Made by a program: the position numbers and the translations under genes. A stretch of 24,487 nucleotides of DNA, taken from positions 280,142 through 304,628 of the forward strand of contig MU631448.1 of NCBI GenBank assembly GCA_026770615.1, written 5' to 3'. Positions 1 through 8,218 of this stretch are shown here, piece by piece. The stretch's first letter is position 1. Every line of letters starts with the position of its first letter. Source of the stretch: Pavlovales sp. CCMP2436 (Eukaryota > Haptophyta > Pavlovophyceae > Pavlovales). The notes under the pieces were generated by a model, which searched no databases, was not told the DNA's origin, and saw only the letters and a program-made list of their open reading frames with translations.

Positions 1-2
1 AC

Positions 3-353
3 CTCTCGTCGAAGCACAGCGAGCTACCAATAAGGAAGCGCTTCGTCGAGCTGTACATGAAGAACCCAACGTGCGCTGTCACGGGGTATGCCTTCCGCCC
101 AATGACGGATCCTGACCAGCTATTGTCCACGTCGGTGAAGCGCGACCAAGGACTGGAACACACGGAGGACAATATCGTATTTGTCGCGCGCTTCGTCGGC
201 AACGCAATGCGAAACGGCCATGCGACGCTTTACCCAGGCCCAGGAGGCGATGGGCGTACTCACAGTACCGACCGCAACCATCTCTTAGCATGTCAGGCGC
301 GGGCCAAACCCCGCCTCTTTGCATGTAAGGTGCGGGCCAAAACAATCTCTTAG
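3..353 (+). pseudogene. HNH-endonuclease-like fragment, 5' end cut by window edge
   Basis: The frame is open from the first bases of the window, so the protein starts outside it. Around 72-86 it reads CAVTG, and around 138-215 it reads KRDQGLEHTEDNIVFVARF followed by GNAM. This spacing resembles HNH nucleases, where a Cys-containing C-x-x-TG turn is followed by a D/KR-(x)n-G-(Y/E)-T-x-(D/E)-N-(I/V) segment and a conserved Asn near the end. Such nucleases are common as free-standing genes or intron passengers in algal viruses. Convincing coding sequence ends near 240, and the frame then runs into a degenerate repeat cluster until the stop at 351-353, so the tail is probably not native. It lies upstream of the polymerase-helicase gene on the same strand. 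The classical catalytic His pair is not clearly visible, so activity is doubtful. HNH membership is inferred from motif spacing only. Confidence 0.5.
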
Positions 354-470
354 CATTTCCGGCGTGGTCCAAAATTTCTCTTAGTACGACCGGCGCGGTC
401 CAAACCCCGTTTTTAGCATGACCACGGCGCATGCCGACTGCAATCGTCCCTTAGCATGTCAGGCGTTGCA
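284..470 (+). repeat. Degenerate short tandem repeat upstream of the polymerase-helicase gene
   Basis: About six imperfect copies of a 30-40 base unit run in tandem. Each contains variants of CTTAGCATGTCAGGCG followed by GGTCCAAA or GGGCCAAACCCCG. The copies differ in length and sequence, so this is an old minisatellite rather than a recent expansion. It separates the HNH-like fragment from the next ATG at 501. It might once have been promoter-proximal, but nothing in it can be called a specific regulatory site. Confidence 0.6.
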
Positions 471-500
471 AATACGCGGTAGATTTTTTTTCTGAGCCAC

Positions 501-3061
501 ATGTATGGAAGCGATTTGGCCATGTCAGCCAAGCGCAGCATGACAGGCGGCCATGATGATTCGCACTCAGACTCCTTCTGCGAGAAGAACGCGCGCGCGC
601 GTACGGATGGCGGACAGGTCGACCACGCCAAGATCATGCTTGCTCTGCAGACGTACAGGCCGCCGGTGAATGAGACGCAGCGCGAGTACGTGGACGTCTC
701 AGAGCTGGGCAAGATGCTGAAGGCCGCGCACAAGCTCAAGCCGCCCGTCCTCCACTTACTCGAGATATTGTCGAGCTCCAAGCGGGATGCGAGTGGCTTC
801 TACCACGCGCACGGGTACCGTGCACGCGGCCTCGGGCGCTTCTATGCCAAGGGCGCTTCGGTGCAGCACTTGCCGAGGGGACTGCGCGCGCTGCTCTGCC
901 ACGAGGCCGTGGAGGACGTTGATTTCGAACGGAGCGCGCCGACGATCTGCATGGCATTCTGCCAGGTCGTGGGCATCGAGGCACAAGAGCTCGAGGCAAT
1001 CGTGCACGATCGTGACGCCTGACTCAAGCTCGCCTGCTGCCACAAGGAGATGGTCTCAAAGGTGATGAACGACTTCTCGCAGGACATGGATAAATGGCAC
1101 AGCAGCCTGCACGCGCTGCGCTCGGAGATGCACTCGCTCGACCGTGCCCTCTTTGCGAGCGAGCTCTCCGCGCAGACCCGCGCGGTCCTCGGCGAGTGCG
1201 CCTCCATGGAAGCGGTGCGCCGCGCAACCGTTGACACGCTGGAGGACTGCGCGCTCTCCGTGGTGGTCGATACATTTGAGCGCGCGGGCTCGCTCTGCGT
1301 CGGCCGCATCTACGATGGCACGCACCAGCTCAAGCACGATATCGACATGAATCCGCTGGACCTCGCTGCGATCGCCATCGAGGCCAGTGCGGCGGTCAAG
1401 CACAAGCTCGGCCTGGGGCTCGTGGCGCGCGTCAAGCAGTTCGAGCCGCCGATCGACCCTGTGGCTGGCGAGTACTGCTATACCGTGGAGGCAGCCATGA
1501 CCGCAGACGCGCTCTTCGCGGAGGACGAGCACCCGCGGCCATCAAAGCCAGCTGCTATTGTCGACCTTGTGGCACAGTGCTTCGATCGGCCGTGGTTTGT
1601 CGTTTCTCCGTCAGACGAGGAGCGCGTCCTCGTGGTGCGCGACATGACTGACGGCACATGGAGCAAGGACAAGTACGCCTTCAAGGAGTACGCCAAGGCC
1701 ATCGAAGGCAAGCTCGGCACCGATTCCAAGAGTGCGCGGCTCTATGACGAGCTTGCCGAGTTTGCCACCAAGGACGCGCCCTCGACGGTGCCAGGGACGG
1801 AATTTGCCAGCAGCTATATGATGCGCTACTGCCCGCACTTAATGTCCTTCTCGCACGGGCAGATGCTCAACCTCTGCACGGGCTCGCACGTGGCCTTCTC
1901 GCCCGAGCAGCGAATCTGGAGCAGCATGGTGCTGCAGTGGACGATCCCTGCACAGCACGTATACCAAGAGCTTCTGAAGTGGGCCGGGCACTACATGTGC
2001 GACAAGGAGCGCAACTGGATGCCGCCGACCTACGCGATCAACACGAGCCATGTGCGGCTCCGCAAGCGCTCCGCAAGTGCTTCGATCCACCCGGCGCGGG
2101 CGAGACCGAGCTGCAGTGCATCGCAAAAAACGTGGTCTCTTTGATCGACTCCATCTTTGGACCCATTCGCGACACCGTGCTCGACCGCGTCTGCGCTGCA
2201 TTCTTTGAGCGCAAGCACACGCGCCGCGAATTCATCGTGCTAAATGGCGCTGGTGCCGAGGGCAAATCGCTCTTCTTCTCGCTGCTGCGGAAGGCCGCCC
2301 CGGCACTGGTCGTCAAGGCGGAGGCGCTCGCCGTAGGCGGGCGCGGGCTCAGCGGCAACAACGAGTCGTGGGAGCGCGCAAAGGGGGCCGCAATCGTCGT
2401 CACCGAGGAAGTCGACGGCATCCTGGACGGCAACGCCTACAAAGACCTGAGTGGAGGCTACGGTGTCTCGATCTGCTGCTCGAAAAAGTACGGCCACGAG
2501 ATCGAAACCAAGTTCTGCTGGCTCGTTGTGCTGCTGACGGACAGCCGCCTCGATTTCAAGCGGTTTGACGAGGCGCTCTCCAACAGGATTATCGCAGGGC
2601 GCATGCCGTCCAAATTCGTGCGCTCGGCCGAACAAGCCAAGGCTGCGTACGGCCAGAAGGCGCATGTCAAAGTCTACGCGGCATTCGAGGATGAGCAGTA
2701 CCCGCAAGGGCTCTTCGAGACCGACCCGCGCTACCTTGCAGCATTCGTCGCAGCTTTGTACGCGCATTACTGCAAGCGCAAACGGCAGTACGTTATGCTC
2801 GATGCCCGCTACGACGGCAAAAAGGAATACATTTCGCAATTCTCTTCCAGCACGCCTGCTGGTGCATTCGACGCGTACTGGAGGGTGGATGCTTCAGTAG
2901 CCCAGGAGGTCCGGACCGCCAAGGAGATGTTTAACGAGATGAAGCTTCGGGTAGTTTATGTCGCAGCGCTTCAACGGCGGGCTCGACTGCTTGCTCAGGA
3001 TGATGGAGGGCCGCGCACGGACCAAGATTTGGCACTGCTTCGCCCGCGTCGACGATGAATA
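501..3061 (+). pseudogene. TV-Pol-like polymerase fused to SF3 (D5-type) helicase, virophage/PLV type, broken
   Basis: This would be a viral replication protein of about 850 residues combining a primer-extending polymerase with a hexameric helicase. The helicase half is clear. A Walker A motif (GAGAEGKS, 2246-2269) is followed by a Walker B-like stretch AIVVTEEVD (about 2390-2416). Then come KDLSGGYG, a sensor-like LLTDSRLDF and a basic SNRIIAGRMP segment, in the order seen in D5/SF3 proteins. The N-terminal half fits a family-A-like TV-Pol: GRFYAKGASVQHLPRGLR, then DVDF near 915 as motif A, HKEMVSKVMNDF near 1041-1076 as motif B, and IYDG near 1308 as motif C. That assignment is inferred from spacing. 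An in-frame TGA lies at 1020-1022. The frame shifts near 2045-2080, and again near 2950-2970 before a plausible C-terminus at WHCFARVDDE. The ATG at 501 is the first in frame after the repeat cluster. The breaks make it a pseudogene unless sequencing errors are responsible. Confidence 0.75.
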
Positions 3062-3609
3062 GGAGGCGCTACGAGTGTTCCAGCTACGCGGCTAGCCATT
3101 TGGTACGGCGAGGGCTCTGGCGCTGTAGACAAACAAACGATGCAGACGATGCGGCTCGCCGTACCTCTTGCCCCAGGCTGTCTCCGCCTTCCTCCTCTTC
3201 GTACAGCTCGCCGACTAAACACAGTCGAGCTGGTGGCCTTCGTGTGCGCCCACGTGCGCGGGCGCTTACGGGGCGCGGGCGGTCTCACGGGTGGTCTCGC
3301 GGGCGAGCAATGAGTGCAAACGTTTGAGACCGATTCGATGAAATCAGACAGCGGCGACCTTCAGCCGGATTTCACCTCAAATAATTTTGATTTGAATCTG
3401 GGATTTTACGCGCTCGGTATTATTTTTGAGTCGAATGTGATTCAAGTGGCCCATGTTCATACGGCGGGCATGCCAGACTCGTAGTGACGGGACAACAGCG
3501 GCTATCATTTGTAGTGCGCTGATGAACTAGACTCTCCGACCCGTGAAGTCCTGGTTGGTTCTGTGGCCTCGAGGAGGACTGTGGGCATCGGGTTGTGTAG
3601 CGTTGTATA
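3062..3609. other. Intergenic stretch without a supportable gene
   Basis: Short overlapping frames are present on both strands but none has family-like motifs. The region goes from GC-rich (3062-3330) to mixed composition. Two short pieces recur elsewhere. GTGATTCAAGTG with its downstream bases, near 3437, matches 11433 onward. TGTGGGCATCGGGTTGTGT, near 3580, matches a stretch near 10643. These suggest degraded repeat fragments. Confidence 0.4.
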
Positions 3610-3758
3610 CCGCTACAGGGGGTCACGTCAAGAACCTGAGCCTCGTTTTTTGTACTATTCAATAACTAGTAGTTTAAGCAAATTTTAACAAATTTTGCTA
3701 CGAAATTTTAGCAAATTATAACCGTGTATAATCTGCTAAGAAACTGAGCCTCAGCCTC
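3610..3758 (+). repeat. Dispersed AT-rich repeat bounded by GAGCCTC, copy 1
   Basis: This stretch starts with a CTACAGGG motif and then has TGAGCCTCGTTTTT. An A/T-rich core contains AGCAAATTTTAAC, and it ends with GCTAAGAAACTGAGCCTCAG. The same order of blocks recurs at 7827-7960, with a core that differs in length. The flanking CTACAGGG-type block also appears inverted near 5906-5935 and 7970-8000, where it overlaps LINE-like coding sequence. It is best read as a small dispersed repeat, possibly a LINE tail or non-autonomous insertion. The end of copy 1 overlaps the stop of the leftward gene at 3751. Confidence 0.5.
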
Positions 3759-4199
3759 GGTCGGAATCGACTCCCTCCAGCGCGCGGTGCACGGCCGCCA
3801 TGAGCACGTCCTCGTGCCGGATCTCGTTCCCTTCGGCGAGCGGCTGGCGGCCCGCGTCGAGCTGCGGCAGCTGCCGCCGGTTGCCGCCCCAGGTTCAGCA
3901 CGTCGAAGAAGCGCGCCACGCGGTCGGCGTCGACGTAGCGTGCGGTCGGGAGGCCGAGCATGAAGACGGCCTTCTCGGGCGTGTCGGGGCCGAACTTGAA
4001 GCCCCAGTTTCCCTCTGCGCCGAGCAGCGGCCAGTCGGCGGCCATGGGCGGCGTGATCAGCGCGCTTGTTGGGGCCGTACGAGACGCGCACGCTCGTCTT
4101 GGGCTTCGCACTCTCGCCCATCGGCTTCGTGTAGTACAGCTCAATGCAGAGGAGCTTGTGGTCGAAGTCCTGCGCGTCGATGAACATCGCGGTGGACAT
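3751..4199 (-). pseudogene. Virus-like conserved hypothetical protein, two frameshifts (possibly DUF5871-type)
   Basis: Read leftward from the ATG at 4199, the protein begins MSTAMFIDAQDF and stays coherent through SVRVSYGPNK (about 4066). It then needs a one-base shift to continue as ALITPPMAADWPLLGAEG, GFKFGPD and ARFFDVLNL. A second shift near 3890 leads to a plausible ending HEDVLMAAVHRALEG and the stop at 3751-3753. The total would be about 148 residues. The layout (short beta-rich start, ITPPM, a G-x-F-x-F-G segment, then FFDVL) resembles a small family found in algal and other large DNA viruses that I associate with DUF5871. I cannot confirm that name without a profile search. The gene is divergent from the fragment at 5282, and the AT-rich palindrome lies between them. 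Its start sits just outside the AT-rich zone, as expected if that zone carried a promoter. Confidence 0.5.
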
Positions 4200-4224
4200 T
4201 GCTCAGCGGGATGCGGGCGGCGGT

Positions 4225-4655
4225 CCAGACACCACCCTTTTAATTTTTTATTTAAAAGACTTTTTATTAATTTAATTTATTTAACAAAATTTAATTTTTG
4301 TTTAATTTTTAAAATCGGTGTATGACTAACATGTATTTCCTCTAATTACAGATTCACTCCCGAAAACATGAGCTCCCTAGAGTGAAAAAAGGCTTTTTAT
4401 TAATTTAATTTAATTTAATTTAATTTAATTATTAAATAATCGGCGTATGACTAACATGTATTTCCTTTAATTACAGTTTCACCCCCGAAAACAAGAGCTG
4501 CCTAAAATGAAAAAACGCTTTTTTTAGTTTAATTAAATTTAATTTGATTTTTTAAAATCGGCGTAAAACTTAACATGTATTTCCTCTACTTACAGATTTA
4601 CTCCCGAAAACATGAGCTCCCTAGAGTGAAAAAAGGCTTTATATTAGTTTAATAT
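4225..4655 (+). repeat. Left arm of AT-rich palindrome: three forward units
   Basis: Three copies of a unit of about 88 bases start near 4311, 4436 and 4553, spaced 116-125 bases apart by T/A-rich runs. Each unit reads AAATCGGCGTATGACTAAC, ATGTATTTCCTCTAATTACA, GATTCACTCCCGAAAACATG, AGCTCCCTAGAGTGAAAAAA and then GGCTTT, with a few substitutions. The spacers are mostly TTTAA repeats. The arm ends with a TTAGTTTAATATC block that is matched in inverse at 4797-4815. There is no credible open frame. Confidence 0.85.
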
Positions 4656-4796
4656 CTTTTTATTTATTTTATTTTATTTATTCATAAGTAATTGTTAGTT
4701 ATTGTTAATTATTATTATTATTATTATTATTATTACGAATACTAATTTTATTAATACAATTACTTCTTCTTCTTTTTTGAAAGAAAAGAAAAGAAA
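4656..4796. repeat. Central AT-rich spacer of the palindrome with ATT microsatellite
   Basis: This loop of about 140 bases between the two arms is nearly all A and T. It contains a run of TTA/ATT triplets (about 4704-4735), a CTT-rich stretch and a run of AAAAG pentamers ending at 4799. It holds no gene. As the symmetry centre of a large inverted repeat it could form a cruciform. Confidence 0.75.
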
Positions 4797-5288
4797 AGGT
4801 ATTAAACTAATAAAATGCCTTTTAAACTCTAGGGAGATCATGTTTGCGAGAGTGAATCTGTAATTATAGGAAATACATGTTAGTTATTCGCCGATTTTTG
4901 TGTTCGGGAGTGAATTTGTAATTAGAGGAAATACATGTTAGTTATACGCCGATTTGAAATAAATAAAACAAATTAAATTAAATTAAAAAAGAAGAAGCAC
5001 TTTTTACTCTAGGAGGATCATGTTTTTGGGAGTGAATCTGTAATAAGAGGAAATACATGTTAGTTATGCGCCGATTTCGAAAAAATTAAATTACGTTAAT
5101 TAAATAATAGTTTTTTTACTCTAGGGCTAATGTTTTCGGGAGTGAATCTGTAATTAGAGAAAACACATGTTAGTTATACGCCGATTTAAAAAAGTTTAAC
5201 TTAATTGAATTAAATTATTAAAAAGCCTTTTTTCACTCTGGGAGCTCATGTTTTCGGGAGTGAGGAAAATACAGCGTCAGTTATACAT
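4797..5288 (-). repeat. Right arm of AT-rich palindrome: five inverted units
   Basis: Five copies of the same unit occur in reverse orientation near 4815-4898, 4900-4956 (short), 4999-5078, 5110-5187 and 5224-5288 (internally deleted). Each keeps CTCTAGGG, ATGTTTTCGGGAGTGAATCTG, a TAATTAGAGGAAATACATG block and TTAGTTATACGCCGATTT. The copies diverge individually, so the array is old and was not homogenised recently. The last copy runs directly into the coding-like fragment that starts near 5282. Confidence 0.85.
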
Positions 5289-5554
5289 ACTCCATTTTCT
5301 GCGCGCGATCACTGACCATCATCGCTCTAGGCGCCGATGCGGTGTACGTCGCCTACCGCGGACTGCGCCCCGTCGCGAAGGCCGACTCGAGCCAGAACAT
5401 CTTCCAGGACGCGGCCTTCGAAGCCGCCATGCAGCAGACCAACGGCATCGCGCGCACCCTCCCTCAACCCAGCGCTGGACCGGGCTCAGCGAGAGGCGCT
5501 TCTGCTGCAGCACGCGGGCTTCCAGCAGACGTGCGCTCGGGAGCACGCGGCTGA
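5282..5554 (+). pseudogene. Virus-like gene fragment with hydrophobic N-terminus, unknown family
   Basis: The frame is open out of the last palindrome unit. It encodes a hydrophobic stretch (SLTIIALGADAVYVAYR) followed by GLRPVAKADSSQNIFQDAAF and a Gln/Ala-rich segment near 5410-5460. The part at 5357-5463 has a second, inverted copy at 14680-14792, with the same residues GLRPVAKADSSQN and FQDAA. Conservation at protein level in a second place indicates a real ancestral gene. No ATG precedes the hydrophobic stretch in frame, so the start is lost or lies in the palindrome. After 5463 the two copies no longer match and the frame to 5554 is probably not native. I do not recognise the family. The hydrophobic segment could be a membrane anchor or signal peptide. 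Confidence 0.45.
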
Positions 5555-6120
5555 CTCGGAGCTGGCTGCGAGTCGTCTGATGTCGAACTCGGCTCGCGTG
5601 AGTTCGCCGTACGCGGCGTAGCGGGCTCGTCCGCGAAGGCCACGCTGCGCCGAGACGGCTTCGGCGGCTTCGGCGTCTTCTCCGCCTCCTCGCGGCTGCT
5701 GTTGCGCTGCTCGAGCGCGTCGAGGCGTGCGTCGTGCGCCGTGCGCAGTTGCGTCTCGTGCGCGAGGCGCGCCTTCCCGTCCTTGCGCCGAGCCGCCTGC
5801 GTCACCCGTCCGCGCTTGAGCGCGTCCACCACCGCGCCGGATCCAGCCGCCCCGCGCCCGGCGGATGCCCGAAGCGGTCCACGTAGAGCTGTAGCGCACA
5901 TTCGCCCTTCTTATTACCCGTGATCTCCTGTAGCTTGACGCTGAGTGTGCCGTGGAGGTCGTCCTGATGACTTTTTATTGCCGGGCACTCGTGATACAGG
6001 TGGTATTTGGTGTCTGATGGACTAGGTAGTGCCTTGCATAGGGGACAGGTGAGGGCCATCGTCTCGGGTGTCCCGTCGATGGTTATCACAGTTGTGGCCG
6101 TCCTCGGGTGTTATGCTGCC
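5464..6120 (-). pseudogene. LINE-like ORF C-terminus with Cys/His motif and basic tail, frameshifted
   Basis: Read leftward, the frame at 6089-5802 contains TCPLCKALPSPSDTKYHLYH followed by ECP, a C-x2-C-x(12)-H-x(3)-H-x(1)-C type arrangement. It continues as IKSHQDDLHGTLSVKLQEI. Such Cys/His motifs typically close ORF2 of non-LTR retrotransposons. A frameshift near 5830-5850 leads into a second frame (to 5464) rich in Arg, Lys and Glu (ALKRGRVTQAARRKDGKARL, then a coiled-coil-like ALEQRNSSREEAEK). It ends in a Pro/Ser tail. An in-frame TAA lies just upstream near 6110. The KLQEITGNKK-coding block recurs in degenerate form near 3611, 7827 and 7990, so this family has several fragments here. 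The basic tail could instead belong to another gene fused by insertion. Confidence 0.5.
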
Positions 6121-6172
6121 TCCGAGGTTCAGGGTTGTCAAAGTTTGGTGTACTTTTTAGGGGTCTTTTCCC

Positions 6173-6490
6173 CTAGCTGTAGGAGATGCAGTGATATGCC
6201 GCGCTCTCTTCTTGCCATACGGCTTCCACATTGTCCATCTGGCCCACACCCGGGGCGTGTTTGACGGGGCCTCTCATCTCCAGACGGTTCCTAGTGACCC
6301 TGTCTATTACAGCGTATCGTGCAGCCCGTTGGTCGGAGGTGATGAGAACGCCGGTTGCTGGATCTGCGATAGCCCAGCTATGGGCTGTGCATGTGGTTGG
6401 TGTGGTGTGAGTTCGCGCCGGACTGCTACTGCCTTTGACCCCCAGTCGCTCAGTGCCGCCGAGTCGGCCGCCGGTTGCTGGTGGGAGGGC
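6173..6490 (-). other. Open minus-strand frame next to the LINE-like remnant, unrecognised
   Basis: A minus-strand frame is open through this stretch and encodes SWAIADPATGVLITSDQRAA followed by RVTRNRLEMRGPV. It lies directly upstream of the Cys/His motif remnant in the same orientation, so it may be more of the same LINE-like ORF, for instance an RNase H or linker region. The catalytic Asp/Glu pattern of RNase H cannot be made out. Codon use looks protein-like but I cannot name a family. Confidence 0.3.
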
Positions 6491-6539
6491 TGATTGGTCT
6501 GTCGCGCTCTCAGGAATGGGCGGGGACCCCGTCAGATAC

Positions 6540-6981
6540 AGGAGCTCAAACGCAAACAGGAGCCAGTAAGCCCAGAATCTACCCAACAGCCCAACAAGAA
6601 GGCGCGTCAGATACGCAAGAGGGAAGACAAATGCCCCGAACCACAACCCAAAACCACTGAGCCCGAGGCCCACCCCGTGAAGGGGTGGGGTAGATCGGGC
6701 CCCACACAAAATCCTCCCATTGTATGGTTCTTGTCCCTCGTGGGCAAGGATAGCATACTGTGGGATACAGGCTGTCGGAGTATAGTTGTCTGTGTTAATG
6801 TGCTACAGGTTTGTCGCGTGCGCAGGCGTGCGGCAGCTCGAGCGCTCGAGAAGCAGAGGAGTTTTGTCAGCAGCATATCAGTCGAGCTTTGTCGACTGTC
6901 GTGTGATTGATCAGACTCAGCGGTGGGGACGGTATCCGGTGTGCTCGGAAAGGTCCCCGGATCCGAGTGTTTTTTAACGCT
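6540..6981 (+). repeat. Dispersed repeat family A, copy 1 (3' part with conserved stem-loops)
   Basis: This stretch matches 11270-11470 (same strand) and, inverted, 15613-15960. Shared blocks are GAGCCAG-AAGCCCAGA, a GAGGCCCACCCC-GGGGTGGG hairpin, and an imperfect palindrome GGTTCTTGTCC...GGACAAG. Then come a GTGGGATACAGGCTG-like block and, at the far end (6906-6981), a terminal block with GACGGTATCCGG and GAGTGTTTTTTAAC. Positions of pairing bases are kept better than the loops. The consistent order in three places defines one repeat family, probably the 3' end of a LINE or a non-autonomous relative. The short frames inside are not supported as genes. Confidence 0.65.
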
Positions 6982-7039
6982 TGGGTTCGGGTTTCAGACC
7001 CATTCTGGGACAGACGTGTAACTAGAAATTCACACACAG

Positions 7040-7370
7040 AGGCACTCCCCCGCTACACATAAGCCGGCCACCCACAGAGGCCAACACCAGCCACCCTCCA
7101 GTGCCACAAACAACGACCGCCTCCATCGCACCAAATGTGCCCACGCCAGACCCGCACACATGCACACTCATCCAAACATTCAGTGGAAGGCTGTTAACCA
7201 CCGCACCACCTACTGAATGGAAACAGCCACAGACTTCCGAGCCATCAGCAGCGACTATGCCCGCCTCGCTACACGATACCACAACAAGCCCACCACGCAA
7301 ACGCACACAGCAGAGCCTAGCCTAGCCCACCAGGCCACAGAGGCAGACTCCAGCCACGTCACAGAGGCCA
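7040..7370 (+). repeat. Dispersed C/A-rich repeat family B, copy 1
   Basis: The segment 7079-7370 is a diverged direct repeat of 10741-11067. Shared blocks are CCAACACCAGCCA, CGCCTCCATCGCA, AAATGTGCCCACGCCAG, GTTAACCACCGCACCACC, TACTGAATGG and CGCAAACGCACA. One strand is strongly C/A-rich, giving low-complexity Pro/Thr/Ala frames. This looks like the N-terminal, proline-rich part of a retroelement ORF1 or its leader rather than a host gene. Confidence 0.65.
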
Positions 7371-7826
7371 AACCCAAATTAAGGGCCACATATAGTCATA
7401 GTGAGTACAGGTAGGATCGACCTCAGGATAATGCCACGTCTCTTGCGGTTGAGTTTCATATAAACAGTTGTAGGTACTCTTCTGTGAATAGGACTTTTAC
7501 TACTGTCACTATCGCTGGGATGTCCGCATCTGCTGGTAGGGAGGATTAGAGTCGTATGAGTGAGTCCCGTACGTTGGTGCCTCCAGTCCGCAGTATATCT
7601 TCTTCTGCTTCGCTTAATGCTCTCAGTTCTCTGTCCGCCGGCAGTTGTGGGATTACCGCTGGTACGCGATTGTACTAGCCTGAGTGTGCTTCGTGCGCTC
7701 CTTGCCGTCTCTAATACTACTATTGGCTTGCTGTCATGGCCATAGGAGGGCGGGGGCGAGTTCGCCCATAGTTAGGTGTCACGTGCATGTGTGCATTGTT
7801 TTCGATGAAATCCCACTTCGCCTCTC
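7371..7826. other. Stretch with no supportable gene
   Basis: Plus-strand frames of about 60-75 codons occur but are interrupted and show no family motifs. One frame (about 7418-7550) reads coherently for roughly 45 codons, with NATSLAVEFHINSCRYSSVN, and may be a worn coding remnant. The base composition is close to neutral. I see no promoter, RNA gene or repeat unit. Confidence 0.3.
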
Positions 7827-8000
7827 CTACAGGGTGTCGCGGGCAATAAGAAACCGTAACGTTACGAAATTGAGCCTCGTTTTTGCGCCCTCGAATAGTA
7901 ATGTAAGCAAAATTTAACCATTTTTTTTTTTGTTATTTGCTAAGTAACTGAGCCTCAGTCTCAAAATTGCCCTTCTTATAATGCCCGCGATCCCCTGTAG
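7827..8000 (+). repeat. GAGCCTC-bounded AT-rich repeat, copy 2, with inverted flanks
   Basis: The block CTACAGGGTGTCGCGGG at 7827 is followed by TGAGCCTCG, an AT core with an 11-nt T run, and GCTAAGTAACTGAGCCTCAG, as at 3610-3758. Just beyond it, near 7970-8000, the CTACAGGGGATCGCGGGC block recurs in inverse orientation. This copy therefore sits between inverted flanks. Either the insertion split a duplicated LINE fragment, or these blocks are diverged terminal inverted repeats. Confidence 0.45.
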
Positions 8001-8218
8001 GCCTCTGGCCGCCCCTCTTGCCGTGGGCATAGTGCGTGCCTTCACTTGGGCTGCGGCCCCATTCTGGACGAAGCTTAGTGCGTGTGCTGCTATGACGTGG
8101 GTTGCTGGCTCCGCATGGAAGTCACCTTCTCGGCTGCGTTCTGCGCACGCGGGTCGACTATCTTTAGGCCACCGCGTTTAGAAGGGCCGCACGGCCGCTC
8201 TCTTGCTACGTGAGGCCC

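Noticed and set aside
284..470. Repeat cluster as a CRISPR-like array
   Set aside because: Units are degenerate and unevenly spaced, there are no unique spacers of constant length, no cas genes are present, and the context is eukaryotic.
1015..1050. Possible tiny intron (GTGACG...CACAAG) removing the in-frame TGA of the polymerase gene
   Set aside because: It would be about 36 bases. The intervening codons read as plausible protein in the same frame, and no branch-point or polypyrimidine signal is visible.
501..3061. TGA reassigned to an amino acid in this genome
   Set aside because: Only one such TGA interrupts a good frame, while other genes also carry TAA, TAG and frameshifts. Decay is the simpler explanation.
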